A DNA stretch of 64,000 nucleotides from Bombus terrestris (Eukaryota > Arthropoda > Insecta > Hymenoptera > Apidae). A program made the translations under genes and the position numbers. The notes under the pieces are model-generated. The model was given only the letters and a program-made list of their open reading frames with translations. It made no database searches and had not been told where the DNA came from. The DNA lies in assembly GCF_910591885.1 (NCBI RefSeq), contig NC_063271.1, positions 18,987,334-19,051,333 on the forward strand, given 5' to 3'. Of this stretch, positions 37,931 through 51,690 are shown piece after piece (within the stretch, counting starts at the first letter, position 1; each line of letters begins with the position of its first letter).

Positions 37931-39935
37931 ACGGCGAACTTGCCGCCGCCGGATAACTTTCGAGTCGCGAAATTTCGTTCGGCATTAGTTTCAAAACGCG
38001 CCCCTGTTCCGCTACCGGTACTCGACTAAATATTTACGTTGTTTGTTGCAAAAGTAATGCTCGTTGTGTTTGTGTTTGTATGGTTAAGCTAAGATTTAGC
38101 ACAGAAACGGAAGAGATTAGCCAACTAAATGAAACGATTTAAAATTATACTGCCTTCTTCGGTTAATCCTTTAATTCGCGATGCTGCTCTATAACATTTA
38201 GTTTAAAAATCCTGCGAACTCTGCTTCTGATTAATATCTAACTCTTTTCGGCGAAAGCTCTTTTCTTTCATAAAAATGTAGAAGGTTTAGATAGCAGAAA
38301 GTTTCAAACGTGGTACATTTAAAACAAATAGTGGAAGTTCGACTGCACTGCGAGAGGTGAACAAGAGACAGTTTACAGGTGCAGAAGCATTACAATAGTA
38401 TAAAACTTCAACGTTATGATTTATCTTTTTAACTTGTTTGTGCATGTAACTCAGAAGGACTTTAAAATTTGCTTTCACTAAGGTCTCAGTAGCTGTTCGA
38501 ACATTTACTGAGGATATTCATGGATTTGGATGTGAATATATCTCGGAGTCACGATTCGAAACCGTGATTTAGTATGCAGTTTGATCTTCTACGATTTAAT
38601 CTGAATCTAAGATGCTGTTGAATATACACTTGTAAATATTTATCCCAATTGTCAGACGATTTCTATGTTAAACCATCTGATAATACTTTTGTTCGACAGG
38701 AACAAACCTTGCGAATATTTGAAATTAGATTCTTACCATTGTTCGATAACTATAAATCAATCGAAAATTTTCAAAAGTTTACTGTCGTTCTATTCAAGTC
38801 ACAGAATCCACGAAACAATGATAAATCAGCAATATTCGGAAAACAAAGGGAAGAGATACACATCCATCAAATATCTGTAGTCAATGTATCAAAATTCTTT
38901 TTCTTATACATTCAGTTATTCGTCTATTATTCATCCATCATTTATTGTACAATTCCTTCTATTCGTTTTCTCTTTTATCCGTTCGGTTCATCATTTTTTA
39001 AAGCTGAATGGTCATTGGCCATACAGGGTGCACTTTGCCCTATTGAATAGAGAGGCCACGAGGAAGCATAGTCTTTGGGGTTCACGCGTGCCACCCCAAT
39101 TATGACGTTATTGCCGCTATTAATGAGTAATTTCAGGGGCTCTATGCTATTGCCCCCGTAAACTCCAAGTGCATTATGCTAACTTACGTTATACAATTTG
39201 CTGGGCTAATTAAGTTAAGACGTTAGATAGGCGCGTAACCACGATACCCGTTTCTGGGCTGTGGTTGTTTCCAACCTTTTTCTTCTCGCACGACTCTAGA
39301 AAGCCTCTAAAAAGCTTCGAGAACCGCCTTGTCGCTTTATATTTTCTGCAATCTCGACACTAGATTGGTGAATAAGTTTGAGACTCTGATGTACTGGTTG
39401 AAAGCTTTGGAATTTCACCGGAGAAATCGATCGGGAGAATAGTTCTCTTTTTGTGAAAAAATGCACGTGGTAAAATAGTGTAATTGATGTAACAATAGTT
39501 ATGGGTTTTGACTAGCGTCAAAACGAGAATTTGCATAAAAATCCACAGTCTATTTATCACGGATTATTATTTCCGAGTCACACAATATTGTAAAGTGCCG
39601 AAATAAACGCTTTTATTCTGTATATCTTCTGTACATATATTCTGTATGTATAAAACCACAAAACTCATCCACCAATATAATTTCAACAAAACAAATTTCT
39701 AAAAAAATTCGTGTGAAAGAATCACGAGCTTTCCAGGGAACCGGTAAACAATCGGACATTCAATTTACGAAATGAAACAATCTGTGCCAATCACTTTTCC
39801 GTTATCGTTCGAGAAGGAATGTTTTTTGTGAAAAGTCAGATCGAATATATAGTTCTCGAAACAAATAAAACAGTGTCAGAAAACAAAAAATCGGACTTGA
39901 ACTCCAATATTATCTGGTTTTGCAACATTATGTTC

Positions 39936-39988
39936 GTATATATATATGTATATGTATGTATATATGTATATAATAAATATTATATAAT
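39936..39988. repeat. TA/TATG-rich microsatellite
   Basis: Interrupted TATATATG units grading into TATAATAAATATTATATAA. Confidence 0.8.
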
Positions 39989-40200
39989 GTTTATAATATG
40001 ATGTTTTTACATTTACAGAACATACTAATAATATTTAGCTAAGAAATCTTAAAACACTTTGTAAAAAGAATATCCTGACTTAATATTTTCCTTTGAGAGG
40101 AATTCCAAGTATTATAGAGACGTTTACTGTTCTTACTGTACTGAACGTATTAACCAACAATCTCTTTGGAAGCGTCCTGATCAACAATAATTGCATCAGG

Positions 40201-40227
40201 TCTGGTCTGTCTGGTCTGTCTGGTCTT
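40201..40227. repeat. 9-bp tandem repeat (TCTGGTCTG)3
   Basis: Two perfect TCTGGTCTG units are followed by TCTGGTCTT. Confidence 0.85.
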
Positions 40228-42016
40228 CGATCGATCTTCATGGTACGCAGAAACGAGACTTCATCGAAAGCGTAAACTGTGTTCTTGCTCTGCATCCTGT
40301 ACGAGCATAGGAGCTGAATCGCAGTCTAATCGGTCCGGGAAACTTGAGTTAAAAGGAGTGAATTGAACGCGTGGACCGATCCCAAGTAGAAGCGAACTCT
40401 TTGAAGCGTTTGCAAGCACAGCACGGAACGCATTGAGAAACGCTTTTACCGCGTTTCAGTCGAACCGAAATAACGTTACACGTTCTCTTGCTGATTAATT
40501 AATCGACCTTGCCAGAGACCCTGAGAAACCACGCAAGTGGCTGTTCCTTTGTGATTTCGTGTTCCATAAAACGATGGTTCTCTGTAGGATACTTTGTTGA
40601 TTACGCCTGGCTAGATAATATCTTTTTCTGCGTATTTGCTTTTTTCTTTCCGCGTGAGAAAATGCGAATCTGGATCTTTTAGACGCATACAGATCGAATA
40701 CTAGTTTCTATCGTTGATTTAGGACGAGAGTTGAGAGATAACGAGCAAACGAGCAACAGCCAAAATTTACGTCGATAATGAATCCAATTTCGACCAATGA
40801 TACATTAATCAACGTAATGGAGAGTCGGTCCTTAGTTGTATGCGATGCTAAACAATGCACAGTGTCGATAACAATGCATCGCTCGTTCGTTATTTGGCGG
40901 TTTCCGGTGACACGAATTTGATGGACTGTAGAACAGTTGACAGTATGCATGAATATTACAACGAATGTCATGGTCCGGAGCTATAGATCGTTTCGATTAT
41001 GCCAAATTGGGTTGTTAAGGCTACCGATATCTTGAAACACAATATTTGGATTGTTCACGATGTTCATTCATGATTGAGTGTTCTTCACACGATCACTACC
41101 ACGTTACTATTATACGCTTTGTATCGAATTCCTATTCAGCCTGAATGCGTTCTCGATGAAATCTGTTAATTTATCTCTTCAGCCGAGACAATTTTTTAAA
41201 AGAATAATTTAAAATTCAATACATATAATAATATAAATAATAAATAAATTATATAAATAAAAAGAAGTAGTAAACTCCACTGTTTTCATTTCATAACGTT
41301 TTAATATATTATAATATCGTACAGTTCAAACACATCAGGGATCAGATCGTTTATTATTTAGAATTTTTTCTCTAGTTTTATTACAATAAAAGTTAATAAA
41401 GTAAGCAAATTACCTTTTCCTCGCAGCAAATTCTGCATAAAAAGAATCCTGTATCAATCTTAGAGTCTCGCGGATTAAATATACCCGATATGCCATATTT
41501 ACTCTGCTGCAAGCTACAATTTATCTTTATTATTCCAATTCAAGCGAACGTTTCAGCGTTTATTATGTTTACTCTGTCTCACTAGGGGATGAAAGAAACA
41601 GAAACGATCCATGTCACAAAGGAACATCGTCATTGCAGTACCACGTACAATCTTTTAAAAGAAGATATAACCTGATCGCATTTTTATTCTAAATATTCCT
41701 GTCATTCATCCTTCATTTTCTCTAATCTTTGAATTAAATATACGCACACCTGAAATGCATACATTTAATCGTTATAGTATAGCCAGAATAAATTTTTATA
41801 TTTCTTGCAAAAGTTTACTAAAAATTCCCCGTAAAAGCTTTTTCCTCTATATTTTCTCCATTCTAAATATTCCTCCATTCTTCATCTACTCCATAGTTAG
41901 CAAACTGTCAACTGCCATCACAACTTTTCCACGATACAATGAATTAATGTCCAAGGTCGCCACCCGTTCGTCTACCCTTAAAACACAGTAAATTCATTTA
42001 GCCAGTGTTCCAGCAA

Positions 42017-42034
42017 CCACGACTCATGTCGTGG
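42017..42034. repeat. Small hairpin
   Basis: CCACGAC-TCAT-GTCGTGG is a perfect 7-bp stem with a 4-nt loop. A further CAG/CTG pairing outside requires a bulge. Confidence 0.6.
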
Positions 42035-44508
42035 CTGAGGCTGAACATGTTTAACCATAATAACCGCTAACGACTGAGAGTTTCCACAGCGGAACTTCCG
42101 GAAACGAGGCGTTCGCCTTGCTAGGGGAAACGACCTAACCGGCTGGCTAAGCTGAAACGCTAAATGCCGATTACAGGCCGGCCAACAGTTCGGAATTTCT
42201 CTTGGAAACTTTCCACAGGTTTCTAACCAAGGATTACCTTGGGGACGCGGCGATTCTACAGGAATCCATGACGATTTCATCGTTGGCGCAACGCGGTTAC
42301 CGTTACCGAAGAAATCGGGAAATAGAAACGGTAGAACACTTTTTCTCCCGGTCGATGGTTCGTTTCCATGTAACGAGTTTTATACATTTTTATTTTTTGA
42401 TGACGTAAACTCTCTCTCTTTGAATATGAAGCTTTTATAAAATTCCCTTTTTTGGTAATCTATTTTTTTTTTTGGGGAAAGGCAAATTTTTTCGGATTTG
42501 ACGGTTCTCTTTGATAGAATCCTATTTTATGCATTTATTTTTCGATAACATGGGCTGCCCCTTTGCCTATAAAATTTTTTTAAACACTTTCGGCAAGTAT
42601 TTTTTAAATTGGAAATTCTGTTTCATACCATCTTGTGACTATAACACATTTTAACGTTCTATGCTCCGTTTATGAAAATAAAAGATAAGAATTCTCTAAC
42701 GTAGACAAACGATATTATACTAACATCGTAACGATTTCAGCATCCCGCACGTTGCAACAAATAACTGAAAAGATCATCGTCTTCGTTATATCCAATTTTA
42801 TCTCGTTTTCCTACCTCATTCTCTTCTTTCCCACCACATTGATATTAATTTCCCTTCGGGCGAGATCAAATGTATCGCGAGCCATCATTTAATTACAATC
42901 TCGAAACGCTGTCGATATTCTCTGCTTTAACAACGTATATTTCAGGGGTACAAGGCAGTGGCAATGCCAGAATAAGCGTGTATCCAAGGTGGCAAGCAAT
43001 TAGTACGTTATTTGATGGGCAAACACCGATTAACCATTCCGAAGTGCCAGAGGGTGAGAAAGGGGAGTCAACAAGAACGGCTGGTGGGTGAAGAGTAACC
43101 GAGACTTTGTTAAAGACATAGTCTAGACCGGAGATTGTACGCAACCGGACCTGGCTTTTCGCAAGTTCCATCAAAACGAGATATTCTCTTCAATTATGGA
43201 ATAATAAACGATGTTTGAAATCCTCTGTTTGAAATACGACGCTGTGAAAGAAATACTAATATATTTCTACGACAGTAATATTATTATAAATTTGATATTT
43301 ACAATATTTGTATCTTTGATATTAGGATATGTTAATGCGGTTGCTTTGCGAGAAAATTTCAGCGATTTATATTAAGTGTAACATTAAGAATAACAACGGA
43401 AATATATTAACGCTTTAATGATCGGTACATTTATCTATAAACAAATATCTGTGACCAGAGAGTTTTTATTAATATTAAAATATTTGGATGTGAATAAATA
43501 TCAATAACTTTTTGGTTAATAATGTGTTCATTTAATATTTTTTACACTTTTTATCAATTTGATTTATCAGTTTAGAGTATGGTACTATTCGTGGACTTCT
43601 CTTATATTTTTCTTAATCATATATATGACAGTATAGTTGATTGCTATTGTTGCACGATCTATATAGTATAATTATTTCACTTCCCTCTACTTACAATTTA
43701 ATTTAAGTCGTATAATTTAATTTGAATATGTATCACTTTATTAGTTGGCAAGTTGATGGATCCATCTCTTACCCACATATGTTTCCGAGTCAGAAATCTC
43801 GTTGGCAAAAGTACGAAATGTAAAAAGTAAAGAAAACACAACGAAATAAAATGCGAAGGTTAAATACAACAGAACATTTTATAATGAATATTTTATCGAT
43901 CCAACGCTCTAAAAATATCGCACGATAATTTTAATTACGTCACACGTTCTCAGTCAATAACATTCAGTTTATAGACATTTTAAGACGTCTCCGATCGTTA
44001 AAATGTTAAGTATAAAATTCAGAAGAATAAAAGATATAGTCGTTCGTGTTAACATAATTTTTAAATTTTGTATTTGATAACCTAAAAATCGTAAACCTTA
44101 AGAATAATGATCGTGCTCCAATTTCTTGCCCGTTACACTGCCTGTCTCTCTCAATCGTGTAACTTTATCCTCCATAATATTCTTATAAAAGCAGCTTTAA
44201 AAGGAGCAGAGACATTAAGTTTTTTCAGACATTTTAATCTATGTCATCTTTCTTCAGTATCCATAATAACTTTCCACCTTTTATTAACTTCAGCAATATC
44301 AGCAATATTTTTCTGCTCGGTTGCTAACTTTTGAAAAATCTTCCTTTATACTTGCCTTCTTCCTTCCGTTAAAAGAAGCTATCTATAGTAATGGGTATAT
44401 TAAAAGTTGTTGACATTATCCGTTTTCTTTGATTAAGATAACAGAATAAAAGATTGCGAAAAAGAAAAAAAACATATACAGAAAGCAAGAAGGCTTTTAC
44501 TTCGGAAC

Positions 44509-44522
44509 AAGCTCGCGAGCTT
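44509..44522. repeat. 14-bp perfect palindrome
   Basis: AAGCTCGCGAGCTT equals its own reverse complement. Confidence 0.8.
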
Positions 44523-47407
44523 TTCACTGCATCCTTTGTGTTATGCACGAGCTTTTAATCTTCGCTGTCGCAGGACATTATGGCTTGCTTTGCTTCTTTA
44601 ATGCCCTGATTCGCGATGTTCATGCTGTTCACAATATAAAGTATTAATAAACATAATGGAAAGAATCTAACGTCCAATACAGATGCCAAAGTTAACATAT
44701 TGATTGAGAAAAACCTCTTCATAGTCCACTAACAGTTTTTCAGAGACATTCCTTCCACGTTTCATAAGTGTTCTAATATTTATAGAGATGTAAGTGACGT
44801 TAGAAAGTATGGTACCAGGATATAAAGATGTAAACTAGTAGCATTCTAAAAACAGGAGTAAACGGAAATTGCGACCGATAAAACAGAGCTGTGGCCATGG
44901 CTTCATGACTGTTCGTTAATTTGCGACCTCGATGAAGTATCTTTCGTAATTTGCGTAGAAAGACAGGCAAAATGAAAGAGGTGAGAATCGGTCTTCTATA
45001 CATGTAACAGTGTATTACATTGATGCCAGAAACACGCGGTGTCACACCGGGACGCTGGTATAAAGTTGTCGCGAACAATGCACATCCGATTTCCGGCAGC
45101 CATTCACTGCGAGGAATTCGGTCGCGTTAAACTGTACGGTTAGTTGATCGACCGATTAACGCTCGACGATGGTTTCACGGGCAGCCACGTAATGAGTTAT
45201 CGCAACTTGATAGTTCATAAAATTGATTGTGTCGATTGATCGGCTCTCGATTGTCCCCAAAGTTTCAACGACGTCCGTTCGGTCGTTCGCTGTGTGTATT
45301 TCGTTTTAATTGCGAGAACGAGAAGCGAAACGGTGAAAACGTGTTCACGATGTAATTATTTTAATTTTGAGCGCGAAATTGCGAAATGGAAACCGATGAC
45401 AGGACGATTGAACGGATGAAAGGAACTACGGTTGAGAGCTGGCAATTGAAAATTGACGATTGACCAGTAATTGGAGACCACAGGAGAAGAATGTAATTCA
45501 CATCGTGTTTTTGTTTTTTAGCCCTTTAACGATCAAACGCTTAAATCGTTAGACGAAAATTCTGAATGTAATATATAGTGACGAACAAGCATAACACGAT
45601 GAAATATTTGAAATTTCGTCGATTAGTTTTACCTTATCTTCTCCAATTACTAGGTTAAGTACAAAAACGGAATATTAGAATGTAGAATTGCTTTCGTCAA
45701 ACTGAGATAGAGTAAGACCTGGGAGAGAAATTAAGATGAAATTACGGTTAAATTAGAATAGAGTCAGGTTGTAATTGATACTAAATAGAAGTTGAATCGA
45801 CACCACGTTCAGGAATACATGTAGCTCTCCATCTTTTTCAAGCAGAATAATAGATGGCAAACAGAAATTGAATTTGGACAATCAATATATTGATAATAAA
45901 AGAAGACAAAATGAAATTATAATTGTGCTTAGAAATTTAAATTTAACTATAACTGTTACGAATTTACGCCACCGAAAGATATATCCGTTACATTTTTGCC
46001 AAAGTAAATAAAATAATACGAATCAATCGCAATGTATCAAATTAATTAATTAAGCTAATAGCCTGAGAAAATGTTCTATATCGTCCGAATTGTAGGTATA
46101 GTCACCAGAATTTTCCAGTATCCGTATAATTAGCGCGATTAACGTACGCAATTACGCGTCTAGCAAATGATTGATTGATACTACGTCTATTATACCGATC
46201 TCCTTAATTAGGACTCGTTACAAAAACATGTCATTTCGATATTTAACCTTTCGTTTGCGTGTGTTTCGCATCGCTCATAAATAAAGTGAGACATCAAAAT
46301 TTTTCACTTCTTATAACTAGCGGGGAAAAACGACTTATCGTGTTCTTTCCTAGTTTTCATATAATCTCTTTTTACAAATAATTATAAGGATATAATGGGT
46401 AATTTCATTTAATTTCATCACGAATTTTTATGCAATTTCATCAAGCTTCGTCAAACTCATTTAAATTAATTACATTGTCCACCAGAATCTCTCGGTTTCT
46501 GGCCGCTGACGTTGCAGTTAAATATCATCATTCTCGTTAAAGAGCTCTCGGATTTAATGTTATTAAATTTTTAATTAACAACTCCATTATCTTTCAGCTT
46601 CTCATTTACACCTTAAATGTTCGTTCAAACTCACTGTAATTTATTCATTTAATCCTCATTGTAGACTGATCATAGCAAAATTGATATTGATCCTGCTACG
46701 GCCGTCCAATTTTTCAATCTTAATGTGTGCATAATGCATAAATATATTACATACCGCTTGCTTTATTATCCAGGAATATATTACGTATATTTATGTATAA
46801 AATATTTACATAGGTACTCGTTACAGATCAATCATTCTAACGTTAACTGGGACTTACATAAGTAAACATAAAAACTTGCTAAATTTCTTTGAACTCTTTG
46901 ATGTAGCAAAAATTCGGAAGCCGAGAATATGTGAAAGAATCGATCGAAAACAAGTGTCACTACACGAGCAATTTTAAGAGCGCGATAACCTACGTTAGCC
47001 AAGTTCCCTGAGAGGCGTCGTGTACAATAAAAGGACGGGCCTATGGCATTTTCAAAGGTGTCGCTGCACGTGAAATTTCGTTACATAGTCCGTGTTCCCC
47101 TGTCGTGGTCGAGAATGTGCTGGCTGCAAATGAGGACTGACACGAACCTGCATCGTTCGACCTTGCACTGACAGAGATGAAAGCTTGCACCCGTGATTTA
47201 CGTTGAAACGCCCAAGATTTTTTAACGAGCTTCTTTCTTTTTTAAAGATAATAATGGAAGATTTTTTAAACTTACGTTATGGTTATCTTAAAAGATCTTT
47301 TTAATAACGTTTACCGATGTTCTGGCCACTTGAATATAAAAACTAACTGATTCAGTTTTTTAACTAGAAATTAAATGATTAATATACGGGTGACAAATTA
47401 ACTATAC

Positions 47408-47934
47408 TGTAGTATCGTGGACAGAAGGCCTAAGATATCGGCCGAACCGTAAACAATGTCGCGAGAGCCGCGGCATCGTCGGGTATATCAATGTGTCGTC
47501 GGTTCTTTCAAGTGAACAGTTTCGAGGAAAAGGCCTGCGTGACCCTGGCCACGGGCGTTTTTATCGGACACGTGTCCGATAGGACGGGAAAAGACAAAGA
47601 GATGCTAAAGACAGTGTTAATTGAGACGCCGGCGAGAACGAATGCAAAAGGCGTACAGTGTGAGTTGAGAAGCGAGAGCGTGCGAGTGCAGAAGCCGAAG
47701 ACTAGAGTTGTAGAGTTGTAGAGTTGCTAGCGTTGTAGAGAGATCGAGTTGTTGCGTTATAGAGTTGCGAGAGTGATTTGAGTAGAATAAGACTTTTGTG
47801 TTTTAGTTCAAGTTGAACATTTATCGTTCTCTGTCCAATTAATCTCTGTTATTTTTATTTATCTTAATAAATAGTATTAGGAGAATTTTACAAATCTAAA
47901 TTATCCTAATCCTATCCTTTTTTCCGATACTACA
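47408..47934 (+). mobile_element. Solo LTR of an endogenous LTR retrotransposon (527 bp)
   Basis: It starts TGTAGTATCG and ends CGATACTACA, a perfect 10-bp terminal inverted repeat with the TG...CA ends typical of LTRs. The flanks are ATAC on both sides (47404-47407 and 47935-47938), a 4-bp target-site duplication as made by Gypsy- or BEL-type integrases. An AATAAA polyadenylation signal lies at 47866. No primer-binding site, gag/pol sequence or second LTR adjoins it, so it is the product of LTR-LTR recombination. Its GC content (especially 47450-47720) differs from the surrounding intron, and an (8-bp) GAGTTGTA repeat lies inside. The 76-codon open frame inside (47491-47721) has no gag-like feature and is not called. 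Orientation is inferred from the AATAAA. Confidence 0.82.
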
Positions 47935-48174
47935 ATACTATTCCCAGAATTTCAGCAGTCTAACAAACTCGAACGAAAGTGCCCCCATTTCGATCCTAAC
48001 GTTATTCTATAAACTCTCGTCTTGGTGAGAGCACCACGAACCGTTGGTAGACACGAAAGAACATCGAGCCTAACAAGAAAAATCGAAATGAGACGCGTGT
48101 GGTCCACGATAAGTGAACACCAAACAACGTCGAAGCAAAGGACCAGCACGTAGAATAGAATAAATCACACTCAC

Positions 48175-48328
48175 CCACGTGGAACGCGATGAGGTGTCGT
48201 AATTCAGGATCGACTCCGAGTCTTGACCGTCTGGATACGTCCTGGTAGCCGAGCTTTTGAAGAAATTGGTCCTGTATTTCGAGTGGTTTCTCGTGAGAAG
48301 CCAATCTCCTTCCGGACTCGCCTCCGTA
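48175..48328 (-). CDS. Phlpp: PHLPP-like exon B: RA-like region
   Basis: The acceptor tttttcag|TACGG follows a pyrimidine tract; the donor is GTGG|GTGAGT. Entry is phase 0 and exit phase 1. It encodes 51 full codons, including YGGESGRRLASHEKPLEIQ, DQFLQKLGYQDVSRRSRLG and VDPELRHLIAFHV. This matches the PHLPP pattern in which a basic R-R-L is followed by E-(K/R)-P-L-x-I, then an F/Y-L-x-x-L-G-(Y/F) helix, and an acidic P-x-L turn leading to I-x-F. It completes the RA-like fold begun in the 63.7 kb exon and stands directly before the PH domain. It is GC-richer than its flanks. The open frame reading on below 48175 is intron. Confidence 0.92.
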
Positions 48329-50638
48329 CTGAAAAACAAGCGTAATCTCTTAATGGATCTTATTATCGGCTCGTGCGGTAAATACAATCTCTGATCTAGC
48401 TTACATAAAAAGAAACGTAATCTCGTTTGTAAAGGATGAAGTGAAATTTGTAGTATAAAAGCGGATAATTCCTTGTGGAAAGGAGAAATCATAAGTAACG
48501 TTTCTTATGGGTAGCAAAATAAACAAGTCGAAGATGATAAATTCTTTAAACTATAGTTATTGCTCCATAATAAAATTTAAAAAATACATTTTTATCGTAT
48601 TATGAAGTTTTATCATAGTTCTGGTAAATAATAAAATCGTCCTGAATCTTCTTATTTACAATTTTTTAAATTAAATTACGTTCCATTAAAAAAAATAATA
48701 AAGTATCCAGATATTTTTGAAACAGTATAGTGTACACGGTAGAATTGATTAATTCTATTTCCGCACAGTTCAAATATCGAAGCTTGCAAAAAACTATATC
48801 CAGAGATAAATACGATAGATAGGAGCTGTTTAAAAAAGGAGAGGAAGAAAGGAAATTTCGGCTGGTATTTTTCATTTGCCCTCAGTCTGGCAGCGTCGCA
48901 GCGTTTCGTCACGAACGACGAGTTTTCGCGTGTTTCCGCGTAAATCTTCCTAACTTAATTAAGCCGAACGCGCTAGCTGGCCAAGTTCCATCTTAATTTC
49001 GACAACGAGGCCTGCGATGTTATTCGAAAGCTCGCGATATTCCACGGCCGTGAATTTTCCGGATCGAAGCTGCGCTTTCCTTTCATCTTCGGTAATTAAA
49101 AAACATTTCAACGTGACGTGGTCGGGTTTCACCACGCGCTCGATTCGTACGTTAGTTTGAAAACACTAATGATAACCACGGTGCGGTACATCAAAACTTT
49201 CATAACAGATGGATGACTGAGCTCTTTTATTCCCGGAGTAGTTTGTGATTAGTTCGTTAACTCGTTGCTAATAACAAAGGGTGTGTGCTTTTGTTTGAAA
49301 ACTGGAACAAAATAGTATTGTAACTAACACATGTTATTTTATTACTCGTTACTTCGACATCTTTCAAATTTCAACGATTTTATTTCGTTTGAAATTTCAG
49401 TTGCCCCTTTTCCACTCGAGAACTTTTTTTTAACGAGAATATAAAATAATAGCCAGTTAAATTTGAAATCTATCTCAAACAATTATCGACGTGAGCAGAA
49501 AATATACATTTGTACGTTAAAGTATCGAGTTTTATATTTAATCAATTGCTTAGTATTAATTTTCACCATGATAGGAGAATCGTGCACCAATGAATTCACT
49601 CGGTTCGTTCGCCTCGTCATAAAATTCTAGTAACGAAACTCTTCATCAAAATAACATAAACAACCTGCCGTCACATTCGCTCTGACATTATCAAATTCTC
49701 AAACGCCCAGTATCCACTCACGTCGATCGAAAACCCATTAAACATCCAATTCGAACGCCAAACCTTTCGAACAATCCCAATTCGAACTGCAGCATCGTGC
49801 CGCGCGCTGCTGTTTACGATTTCCGTTTTACTACTTCCTGTGGCCGGGCAACGGGATCGAAATTGCTAGTAATCCATGGCTCAGCGATCGCTACTCACGA
49901 TCGAAACGCGTTATCGACCAATAGGGAACGATAACGCGGTCACGAAATTTTAAGGATTCCAATTCGAAATACCAAAAGGATACCAACGTGAAATGTTCGT
50001 AGGGGATGTTCTGAACTGATGGAAACATTTTTGATGTTAGCACATTCGCGGCTGACGATTCTGACGCCAGAGCCTTGGCTAGACGCTGCCTACAATTTCC
50101 ATAAGTTTAGAGCTGATAGCCACAAAATTCTGTTATCAAAATGCGAGTGAATATAAAAGTATTGTTTTATTATATCACGACTTCATTATTTATAATCACT
50201 TGTCCTAGCCGCTGAATTCCTGTTGCAAATAGGTCCGCTTTTTTCATCCAGCCACGATAACTGAAAAATATATGTCTCTTATTTTATCTTTCGTCCTCGA
50301 TTCTTCTAAATCCGCAGTGAAGAAGCTGCAGATGGGATTTCCCGCTCATACGATGTGTATAACTGTCTATGTGTATAGAATACGGAATTCCAACAAAAAG
50401 CGCGTTGAGGTATTGAAAGACTGGATACTATACGGTACATTGTGTAGCGAAGTAAAGCCAATAAATTAATAATCAATTTGCATTCTTTGACCAACTACGT
50501 AGGGGATTAACTGTATTGCGAAATTATATCGCAAAATTATCTCAATTCCCATTGCGTGGAAATTCCTTTTTGAGGTGAACGATATGCTGAAAGCCGTTAA
50601 ATATGATAATTTGGGGGCAACTGAAAAAAAATTTACGC

Positions 50639-50754
50639 AATGACGCGAATTCATGTCAGCGGAAACCAAAAACAGAATCTAAAATGACGCGAATTCGCAT
50701 CAGCGGTAATCGAAAACAGAATTCGAAATGACGTGAATTCGCGTTAACGGTAGC
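50639..50754. repeat. 44-bp minisatellite, about 2.6 copies
   Basis: AATGACGCGAATTC starts copies at 50639 and 50683, and AATGACGTGAATTC starts a third at 50727, exactly 44 bp apart. Each continues with (G/T)CAGCGG- or TAACGG-type sequence and AAAACAGAAT(T)C. The third copy is truncated. Confidence 0.88.
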
Positions 50755-51208
50755 GAATGTATTAATGCGAGCAGTGACTCGTAATAAAGAAACATTCTTA
50801 TAAATCTACCAAACAGCGTAAGTAGTTTTAGTATCTTCACCCCTCGAAATCACCATTTTCGCCAATTTGGTTTGATGCTTCAAGCATCCAGGCGACGAGT
50901 TGTAAAGTTTTCGATCCAGAACCGCCTGTGAGACAAGGTTCTCATAAAAAACCGCTTCGTCGGGTGGTCGAAAGGAGTTTTCAGCGTCGCGTCAATCGAA
51001 AAGTTTCTAGTTCTCCTTGGAAAAAGTCCAGCTTTGACCAAACAGTTTTTTTTACCCGCAATCAAGCAAACTTCTTCGGAAGTTTGATCATTTTGCATCA
51101 CATAGCGACGAGTTTAATCGTCTTTTTTCTAGACGTTCCTTCTTTCAGGTTTTTGCCTTCCTTTTTGATTCCTCTGTAAATCGATACATTTTTCCTAGAA
51201 ACTTCTAG

Positions 51209-51226
51209 TTTTTTTTTTTTTTTTTT
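51209..51226. repeat. Poly-T run (18)
   Basis: Eighteen consecutive T followed by AGGT. Confidence 0.9.
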
Positions 51227-51648
51227 AGGTCCGTTTAGTTGATTGTCTTGGGTAATTGGGAATGTGGAGAAATCTGGTAGAAGCTTGTTAAGATATATCG
51301 AGCGGTTCTGGTAATTTTGCAGATTAATTCATCTTGTGGTCAGAATACAAGCGATGTGAGTTGCGATAAATCAATTTAAGATTTAATCTGCTGTCTTACA
51401 ATATCAAAATTATGGATCCCATAAAACGAAGGCAGTTTGTATCTAAGATGAACGTTAACTTGACTTTATTTTCAGCTTACATAGTTCTAGATTAGTGAAT
51501 GCAAGTCGTCGCCATTGTTCTCTATCGTCCACAAAAATACTAAACCAATTATTTATTGCGCAAATCTTCAAGCTTCGTAAATAACAATAAATCCGTGATT
51601 AAATGTCCCATCGGTAATCTCCATTTCAGGCTTCCCATTCATAAAAGC

Positions 51649-51690
51649 AAAAAAAAAAAAAAGAAAAAAAAAGAAAATAAAAAGAAAGAA
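51649..51690. repeat. Poly-A / purine tract
   Basis: An A14 run followed by (A)nG units. Confidence 0.85.

Larger units (their letters stand above)
34171..48174 (-). other. PHLPP-like intron 2 (14.0 kb)
   Basis: The donor is gtgagt and the acceptor ttctcacag. It holds a solo LTR at 47408-47934, a 14-bp palindrome at 44.51 kb, a hairpin at 42.02 kb, a 9-bp tandem repeat at 40.20 kb, a TA-rich microsatellite at 39.94 kb, a TTCCGG cluster at 37.74-37.91 kb and an unexplained open frame with an acceptor-like start at 36674-36862. Elsewhere I see only AT-rich non-coding sequence. Confidence 0.82.

Noticed and set aside
38041..38075. TTGCAAAAGTAATGC-like sequence resembling a mariner end
   Set aside because: Only a few bases match, with no partner end or target duplication visible.
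41978..42280. 100-codon minus-strand frame rich in Pro, Arg and Trp
   Set aside because: GC-rich intronic block with a plus-strand frame over part of it; no domain or splice fit to PHLPP phases.
47491..47721. 76-codon frame inside the solo LTR
   Set aside because: LTRs are non-coding; no gag-like feature.
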